Assembly (NCBI GenBank): GCA_963590855.1
Contig: CAVAQT010000039.1
Location: forward strand, 1 to 19,497
Origin: Ruminococcus_C sp963590855
GTDB taxonomy: Bacteria > Bacillota > Clostridia > Oscillospirales > Ruminococcaceae
Direction of reading: 5' to 3'
Length of the DNA stretch: 19,497 nt
The stretch's first letter is position 1. The number at the start of each line of letters is the position of its first letter. Position numbers and translations under genes: made by a program. The notes below the pieces were generated by a model. It was not told the origin of the DNA, made no database searches, and was given only the letters and a program-made list of their open reading frames with translations. Positions 15,198 through 19,497 of the stretch are shown piece by piece.

Positions 15198-16340
15198 ATG
15201 GCTTATCCAAATGTAGATTTACTGTATTTGAACGAGGAAGATATGATTCGAGCAGGCGTTGGCGATGTCGTCAGATGTACGGACTGTATGGAGGAACTGC
15301 TTAAAATTCTGGATAAGGGAGATTACCGCATGGGCGGTGATAACGGAAATTCTCACGGATGTATGGTGACATTTCCGGATCATCCGGAATTCCCGAATAT
15401 GCCTGCAAATGGGCCAGACAGACGGTTTATGGCGATGCCGGCATATGTGGGCGGCAGATTCGATATGGCAGGTATGAAATGGTATGGCTCTAATGTGGAA
15501 AACCGTGAAGTCGGATTGCCCCGTTCTATCCTGATGATGATGCTGAATGATAAAAAGACAGGTGCTCCGCTGTCGTTTATGTCAGCCAATTTGCTGAGCG
15601 CATATCGTACTGCCGGTATTCCTGGCGTCGGTGTAAAAAATCTTGCCGTTCAGAACGCAAAAGTTCTGGGCATCGTGGGACCAGGCGTTATCAATACGAT
15701 CACCATTGAAACTTTTGCAGCGCTGCGGCCCACACTGGATACACTGAAAATCAAGGGCAGAGGAAAGGCATCGATTGATCGCTGCATCGAATATGTGAAA
15801 GAAAAATGCCCGCAATTCAAGAACATTATTGTTTGCGATACGTTGGAAGAATGTGTGCGGGACAGCGATATTCTCAGCTTTGCAACATCAACGCCAATGG
15901 GAAGCGGCGCATCTGCATATCCGTATGTCAAGAGCGAGTGGATAAAGCCGGGCGCACTGTTCTGCCTGCCGGGTGCAGCAAGTTTTGATGACACACTTCT
16001 TTTGGATGAAAATACGAAACTTGTAGTGGATAATATCAAGCTGTATGAGGCGTGGGCGGAGGAATATCCGTATCCGACTTTTGACATGATCTACATTCTC
16101 GGCTCTAAGTTTATGGATCTTGCTCATGAGGGAAAAATGGATAAGTCCAGAATTCATGATCTGGGTGCAATTTTGAACGGTAAGCTTCCGGGAAGAGAAA
16201 GTGATGACCAGATCATTCTTTATTCCGTAGGCGGAATGCCGGTTGAGGACGTTGCGTGGGGACACGATGTTTACGAGTATGCTATGGAGCATGGCATTGG
16301 CACAAAACTGAACTTGTGGAAAACACCGTATCTCTATTAA
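15198..16340 (+). CDS. Ornithine cyclodeaminase / mu-crystallin family enzyme
   Basis: 380-aa OCD-family protein, slightly longer than the usual 320-350. A Rossmann site VLGIVGPGVINT lies at 156-167. GMKWYGSN (Lys94) and SAYRTAG (Arg137) match the substrate-binding Lys and Arg of OCD, and LPRSILMMMLNDKKTGAPLS is the family core. Members cyclise ornithine to proline, reduce cyclic imino acids (pyrroline- or piperideine-2-carboxylate) or dehydrogenate alanine. I recall related long OCD-family proteins being labelled tyramine oxidase subunit B in public records, but I cannot verify that role. Start ATG 15198 has AGGAGG ~8 nt upstream; an in-frame ATG at 15144 lacks one. As the last gene of the cluster it may process the imine or ornithine released by the upstream flavoenzyme. 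Confidence 0.85.
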   Translation: MAYPNVDLLYLNEEDMIRAGVGDVVRCTDCMEELLKILDKGDYRMGGDNGNSHGCMVTFPDHPEFPNMPANGPDRRFMAMPAYVGGRFDMAGMKWYGSNVENREVGLPRSILMMMLNDKKTGAPLSFMSANLLSAYRTAGIPGVGVKNLAVQNAKVLGIVGPGVINTITIETFAALRPTLDTLKIKGRGKASIDRCIEYVKEKCPQFKNIIVCDTLEECVRDSDILSFATSTPMGSGASAYPYVKSEWIKPGALFCLPGAASFDDTLLLDENTKLVVDNIKLYEAWAEEYPYPTFDMIYILGSKFMDLAHEGKMDKSRIHDLGAILNGKLPGRESDDQIILYSVGGMPVEDVAWGHDVYEYAMEHGIGTKLNLWKTPYLY

Positions 16341-16421
16341 GCTTGTCTGACAGTGAATAAGCTGCAAGCATCATTTTTCGTAGATCATGCTGTATAATTT
16401 TTGGGGAGATATGTAAAGCAC

Positions 16422-16521
16422 ATCACTTTTCTCACTGTATACAAACGAAACCAGCCTGAGGTTCTATGATTGGAATCTCAGGCTGGTTGTCTTATCATCT
16501 TCCTGAAGTGTGAGAAGTGAT
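16422..16521. terminator. Nested inverted repeat, probable bidirectional terminator
   Basis: The inner stem AACCAGCCTGAG (16449-16460) / CTCAGGCTGGTT (16477-16488) extends inward by GTT/AAT to about 15 bp. Outer arms ATCACTTTTCTCAC (16422-16435) and GTGAGAAGTGAT (16510-16521) are complementary apart from two extra T. It lies between the convergent OCD and AAA/PDDEXK genes. Flanking T-runs are weak on both sides. Confidence 0.55.
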
Positions 16522-16535
16522 ATGGTTTCCATTAT

Positions 16536-16697
16536 TTAATATTCAAAATGATCCACACCGCCGGATTTCACCCTGCACCGTTTCTGGCAGAAACAGATTC
16601 CAAGCTTTGCGATGTTTTCGTACTGTTCGTCCCGCAGACTTGCTTCGTAGTCTTTTTCCTCGATTTGTTTGAGGGCATCTTCGCAGGCTTTTGTCAT
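16536..16697 (-). pseudogene. Detached C-terminal 53 codons of the AAA-ATPase/PDDEXK_9 protein
   Basis: On the minus strand the frame of the 16698-18227 gene continues after its TAA straight into ATG and 53 sense codons, ending at TAA 16536-16538. The product contains EDALKQIEEKDYEASL and IAKLGICFCQKRC, which is the usual C-terminus of this family, with the Gln...Tyr motif that completes the PD-(D/E)XK nuclease fold. The split is therefore one nonsense codon in an otherwise intact family member. Re-initiation at the abutting ATG is conceivable (TAAATG), but no ribosome site is evident. Confidence 0.8.
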
Positions 16698-18227
16698 TTA
16701 GTTGTACTTTTCCACAACCTTAAATTCCAGGATTGCAGCGTGATGCCATCTGGAACGCTGCTTTACCACCAGATCAAATCGCCCGTTACCGGACTCTCGG
16801 TTAGAAACCACCATATAACCGCTAAAGCCGGAAACAAGCCCGGTCGCAAAGCCATGGTAATAGTTTTCCTGTTCATCAAAACAGCTGATCGTGTTAGTCA
16901 GCCAGGTGCAGAGCAAATCCTCTAACTTTTCCGCATCTGCATGAATGACAGATTCCAGAATGTCTGTCCGGCTGTCATGGTTGATGTGGTCGATAAACCA
17001 CGAACGAATGGTGTTCTTGTAAATGCTCTTGATCTCCACATTGGGGATCACCATATCGTAGTAAGTTTCATCGCCGATCGTTTCGCAGGAGATGATTTTC
17101 AAATAACCGGTAAACAGTAGAAAACTCCAGATATAATCCTGATTGACATCGATTGTACCATAAGTCACATCTTCAAAAATCTGCGTATGAATCGGTGTGC
17201 CGTTGATGAGTTCCTCCACCATGGACTTGGTACGTTCGTTGGACTCCTCAATCAGACGCTTGACAATTCGATTGGAGCTGGTGTTCGACCAGTAGGGTTC
17301 GCAGGCAACCATGTCGTTTTGCAGGTAGGAGTCAATGCAGTTGAGAACACTCCACGGGTTATAGATTTCTGTTAATCCGAATCGGTAACCATCATACCAT
17401 TTTGCAATTGTTCCGGCGTATTGTTCCAGGGAGAAAGTTTGCAGAATCTCTTTCATTTCTTCCTGGGTAAATCCGAAATACTGGGAGAACTTGTTCTTCG
17501 TGATCGAGTAAGTTTTCAGGTTGTTCAAGCCTGTAAAAATGCTCTCTCTGGATACCCGCAGACAGCCTGTCAGAACTGCAAATTCCAGCGAGGGATTGGT
17601 TTTTAACGCAGACTCAAAGCAGCTGCGAATCAGGTTGGTCATGTCATCGTAGAAGCACTCGTGGTAGGCATTTTCTAATGGTACATCGTACTCGTCAATG
17701 AGAATGATGACATTCTTTTGATATACTTTCTGCAAGCATTTTGACAGCAATTTGACTGCGGAATTATACTCTTTTGGTTCTGCAATTCTTTTCTTGATTT
17801 TTTGAAATTCCAGCTTATCTTCTTCGCTGACTGCATCTGATTGCAGAATGGTTTCATGACGTTCAAATTCATCTGAAAGCAGTTTGACATACTCAAAATA
17901 AGCTTCTTGATAGGAAGCTCGCTTCATGCTTTTCAGTGAAATACTGATTACCGGATACTGTCCCTGATATGCCATATACTCCGGATACGCTGCGATTTTC
18001 AAGCCGTCAAAAAGATAGGCGTTGCTTTTCTCAGTTGCCTCAAAGAATCGCTGCAGCATACTCATGTTGAGTGTTTTGCCGAATCTTCTTGGTCTGGTGA
18101 AAAGATTGACCGTTTCTTTACTTTCCAGGAGTTCCTTTATCATCAGTGTTTTATCAACAAAGTAGTACTCGTTGTCCACCAGCCGCTTGAAATCCTCTAC
18201 GCCAATCGGCAAGGGTTTGTGTTTCAT
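16698..18227 (-). CDS. AAA-ATPase-like / PD-(D/E)XK nuclease (PDDEXK_9) family protein, C-terminally interrupted
   Basis: 509-aa product. The N-terminus, LPIGVEDFKRLVDNEYYFVDK, is characteristic of the AAA-ATPase_like family. FTRPRRFGKT (43-52) is the Walker A-like loop and IILIDEYDVPL (174-184) the Walker B. The C-terminal nuclease domain shows GRFDLVV (Asp485) and AILEFKV (Glu501-x-Lys503), the D...ExK motif. The frame stops at TAA (16698-16700) just after ExK, so the last ~53 residues are cut off. The family is abundant in gut clostridia and Bacteroidetes; its function is unknown. The start is supported by AGGTGAG 6-7 nt upstream. It is divergent from the Rpn gene, another PD-(D/E)XK protein. 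Probably impaired, though ATPase function could persist. Confidence 0.85.
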   Translation of the reverse strand: MKHKPLPIGVEDFKRLVDNEYYFVDKTLMIKELLESKETVNLFTRPRRFGKTLNMSMLQRFFEATEKSNAYLFDGLKIAAYPEYMAYQGQYPVISISLKSMKRASYQEAYFEYVKLLSDEFERHETILQSDAVSEEDKLEFQKIKKRIAEPKEYNSAVKLLSKCLQKVYQKNVIILIDEYDVPLENAYHECFYDDMTNLIRSCFESALKTNPSLEFAVLTGCLRVSRESIFTGLNNLKTYSITKNKFSQYFGFTQEEMKEILQTFSLEQYAGTIAKWYDGYRFGLTEIYNPWSVLNCIDSYLQNDMVACEPYWSNTSSNRIVKRLIEESNERTKSMVEELINGTPIHTQIFEDVTYGTIDVNQDYIWSFLLFTGYLKIISCETIGDETYYDMVIPNVEIKSIYKNTIRSWFIDHINHDSRTDILESVIHADAEKLEDLLCTWLTNTISCFDEQENYYHGFATGLVSGFSGYMVVSNRESGNGRFDLVVKQRSRWHHAAILEFKVVEKYN

Positions 18228-18278
18228 GTTCTCACCTCTGCTTGTTTCTGCAATTTTACCGGGATTCTTGTTATTGTT

Positions 18279-18307
18279 ATTATACCATGTTCATGCGGAA
18301 AAAGCAA
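18279..18307 (-). promoter_or_regulatory. Promoter of the AAA/PDDEXK gene
   Basis: Read on the minus strand: TTGCTT (18307-18302), a 17-nt spacer and TATAAT (18284-18279) with an extended -10 (TGG before it). It lies about 50 nt upstream of the start codon. A 12-base core ATGGTATAATAA is identical to that of the divergent Rpn promoter. Confidence 0.65.
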
Positions 18308-18376
18308 CTAGATTCGTGGGAAATATAGGGCAGGAAGAATGGTGGTTGGATAAACCGTTTATATCTGTTTGAACAC

Positions 18377-18405
18377 TTGAAATTTTGCTGGGATTATGGT
18401 ATAAT
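18377..18405 (+). promoter_or_regulatory. Promoter of the Rpn-family gene
   Basis: TTGAAA (18377-18382), a 17-nt spacer and TATAAT (18400-18405) with an extended -10 TGG. This predicts a start near 18412 and a ~30-nt leader before ATG 18444. Confidence 0.75.
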
Positions 18406-18443
18406 AAAGATACAAAGAAACCGTGTTAAGAGGTACAAATGAA

Positions 18444-19247
18444 ATGGGAAATGATAATCGAATCATCAAACTAAAACTCGACGTGATCTTCAAAGCCATG
18501 TTTGGAAGAGAAGGCAGTGAAAGTGTTCTTTCAGACTTTTTATCCAGACTGCTTGAGATACCGAGAGAGTCTATACAGCGTATCATCATGGATAACGTTG
18601 AGCTGATGCCGGACAATTATGCTGATAAGTTTTGCCGTGTAGATTTAAAAATGCAGGTAGACGAACGACTTATCAATATCGAGCTGCAGATCAATAATGA
18701 GGAAAGCTTTCGGGAAAGAACTCTTTACTACTGGTCTAGAATCTACGGAAGTGAACTCAAAAGTGGTGAAGATTACAGCAATCTAAAAGAGACGATTTGC
18801 ATTAACATTGTAAATTTCAACTTATTTGATTGTGATGCATTCCATTCCCATTTTAAGATCATGGAAAAAAGTCGTCATGAGGTTCTTACTGATAAGTTTG
18901 GTATACATTTCTTTGAACTGAAGAAAATAGGCAAACGCCCTAATAAGGATAATCCGATGGAACTTTGGCTGCAGCTTATCAATGCTGAAACGGAGGAGGA
19001 ATTGGTTATGCTGGAAAATACAAATGTAAAAGAGATCAATAATGCGATCTTCATTTTGCGGGAATTAAATGCCGATGAGAATATGAGACGCATTGCTGAA
19101 ATGCGTGAAAAGGCTCTTCACGATGAGGCAACTGCAATGAATGCTGCTGAAGAAAGAGGCAGAAAGGCAAGAGAAGCCGAGATAGTTGAAAAATTGCGTG
19201 AAAGCGGCATGACAGAAGAGCAGATCAAGTCTGTTCTTAAGGTGTAA
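18444..19247 (+). CDS. Rpn-family (PD-(D/E)XK) nuclease / recombination-promoting nuclease
   Basis: 267-aa protein of the Rpn / PD-(D/E)XK transposase-like nuclease family (PF12784-type). The N-terminus, IIKLKLDVIFKAMFG followed by SESVLSDFLSRLL, is characteristic. CRVDLKMQVDERLINIELQI holds the active site with Asp67 and Glu80-x-Gln82. The C-terminal ~80 residues are charged helices ending in MTEEQIKSVL. Start: AAGAGGT (18428-18434), 9 nt before ATG 18444; an upstream in-frame GTG at 18423 overlaps this site and is rejected. Studied Rpn proteins are DNA endonucleases with anti-phage and toxic activity that is held in check by a C-terminal product made from an internal start. The internal start is visible here (see 19008-19247). 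Its own promoter lies at 18377-18405. Confidence 0.88.
   Translation: MGNDNRIIKLKLDVIFKAMFGREGSESVLSDFLSRLLEIPRESIQRIIMDNVELMPDNYADKFCRVDLKMQVDERLINIELQINNEESFRERTLYYWSRIYGSELKSGEDYSNLKETICINIVNFNLFDCDAFHSHFKIMEKSRHEVLTDKFGIHFFELKKIGKRPNKDNPMELWLQLINAETEEELVMLENTNVKEINNAIFILRELNADENMRRIAEMREKALHDEATAMNAAEERGRKAREAEIVEKLRESGMTEEQIKSVLKV
19008..19247 (+). CDS. Intragenic C-terminal small protein (RpnS-like antitoxin candidate)
   Basis: Inside the Rpn gene, GGAGGAGG (18992-18999) stands 8 nt before an in-frame ATG (codon 189, 19008-19010). This is a stronger ribosome site than that of the full-length start. It would give a 79-aa helical protein running from MLENTNVKEINNAIF to the shared stop. 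In E. coli Rpn systems such internally initiated C-terminal proteins inhibit the full-length nuclease. Here the internal start is predicted from sequence only. Part of the Shine-Dalgarno signal encodes the Glu run ETEEE, so it could be coincidental. The tail-only copy at 19271 argues against coincidence. Confidence 0.6.
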   Translation: MLENTNVKEINNAIFILRELNADENMRRIAEMREKALHDEATAMNAAEERGRKAREAEIVEKLRESGMTEEQIKSVLKV

Positions 19248-19270
19248 TAAACTGAGAGGCGGAACTAATT

Positions 19271-19497
19271 GTGCTGGACAATGCCAATACAAATGAAAGC
19301 AATCATGTGACGTTGATTTTGCGAGAATTAAGTGATGATGAAAAGATGGAATATATCACTGAAATGCGTGAAAAAGCTCTTCATGATGAAGCAACAGCAA
19401 TGAATGCTGCTGAAAAAAGAGGCGAAAAAAGAGGAATGGAGAAAGCAAGAGCAGAAGGTCTAGCAGAAGGTCGAGAAGAAGGCAGAAAGGCAAGAGA
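19271..19497 (+). CDS. Stand-alone copy of the Rpn C-terminal tail (runs off the window)
   Basis: The translation from GTG 19271 aligns with the C-terminal small protein of the preceding gene: ILRELSDDEKMEYITEMREK against ILRELNADENMRRIAEMREK, followed by an identical ALHDEATAMNAAE. It then extends into a charged repeat-like stretch (EKARAEGLAEGREEGRKAR). The GTG falls exactly where the internal ATG of the Rpn gene lies, and upstream similarity ends about 20 nt earlier, with an in-frame TGA at 19253-19255. GAGAGGCGGA is a modest ribosome site. The nuclease domain is absent. It is either a free antitoxin-like gene in an operon with the nuclease, or the remnant of a second, deleted Rpn copy. 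The 3' end lies outside the window. Confidence 0.65.
   Translation, partial: MLDNANTNESNHVTLILRELSDDEKMEYITEMREKALHDEATAMNAAEKRGEKRGMEKARAEGLAEGREEGRKAR

Noticed and set aside
16393..16398. TATAAT after the OCD gene
   Set aside because: There is no usable -35 at 15-19 nt and no gene downstream on that strand.
16548..16925. 125-aa plus-strand open frame
   Set aside because: It overlaps the detached C-terminal codons and the end of the AAA/PDDEXK gene on the opposite strand, whose reading is a clear family match.
1..19497. CRISPR array, tRNA or rRNA
   Set aside because: No regularly spaced repeats, no cloverleaf with a CCA-type acceptor and no rRNA-like conserved blocks were seen on either strand.

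Overview
The window looks like part of a chromosome of a fibre-degrading anaerobic Firmicute, most likely a Ruminococcus-type member of the Oscillospiraceae. The grounds are two secreted proteins with type I-like (ruminococcal) dockerins, strong GGAGG ribosome sites, clostridial-type catabolic genes and Rpn/AAA-PDDEXK gene families common in gut clostridia. The species cannot be settled from the sequence alone.

Left part (1-7740), cellulosome/xylan locus. It opens with the 3' end of a dockerin plus carbohydrate-binding-module protein. A truncated IS256-type transposase remnant and an orphan consensus promoter follow. Next comes a divergent pair: on the minus strand a 727-aa XylR-like regulator (PurR/LacI-like sensor, degenerate GGDEF, AraC HTH), and on the plus strand a 1275-aa secreted enzyme with the order GH98 - CBM35-like - unknown beta domain - dockerin - CE1-type feruloyl esterase. 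A 20-bp-phased direct repeat in the divergent promoter is a candidate binding site for the regulator. The esterase fused to the GH98 points to feruloylated glucuronoarabinoxylan rather than blood-group glycans.

Middle part (7870-16490), a catabolic gene cluster, all on the plus strand. Four translationally coupled genes encode an HcnABC / opine oxidase / D-hydroxyproline-dehydrogenase type iron-sulfur flavoenzyme: a [2Fe-2S] small subunit, an FAD/NAD subunit with an extra 2[4Fe-4S] insert, a BFD-like [2Fe-2S] protein and a DAO-type FAD subunit. They are followed by a RidA imine deaminase, an AraC regulator, a PII protein lacking the uridylylation tyrosine, an APC-family amino-acid permease and an ornithine-cyclodeaminase-family enzyme. 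The inferred pathway is import of an amino acid, imino acid or opine, oxidation to an imine, removal of the reactive imine by RidA, and processing by the OCD-family enzyme. The oxidase operon and the AraC gene share an unusual promoter: conserved boxes at matched spacing to the -10, followed within about 30 nt by an intrinsic terminator in the leader. This suggests one regulon with attenuation. A three-way-junction-like structured element sits between the DAO and RidA genes.

Right part (16500-19497), PD-(D/E)XK genes. A minus-strand AAA-ATPase/PDDEXK_9 gene is split by an in-frame TAA from its last 53 codons. Divergently, an Rpn-family nuclease gene carries a strong in-frame internal ribosome site and ATG for a 79-aa C-terminal protein. 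Immediately downstream lies a second, separate copy of just that tail, starting at the aligned position and running off the window. This matches the toxin/intragenic-antitoxin layout known for Rpn proteins and is the observation I rate highest.

I see no tRNA, rRNA or CRISPR array. Gaps over 300 bases: only 7676-8053, covered below.
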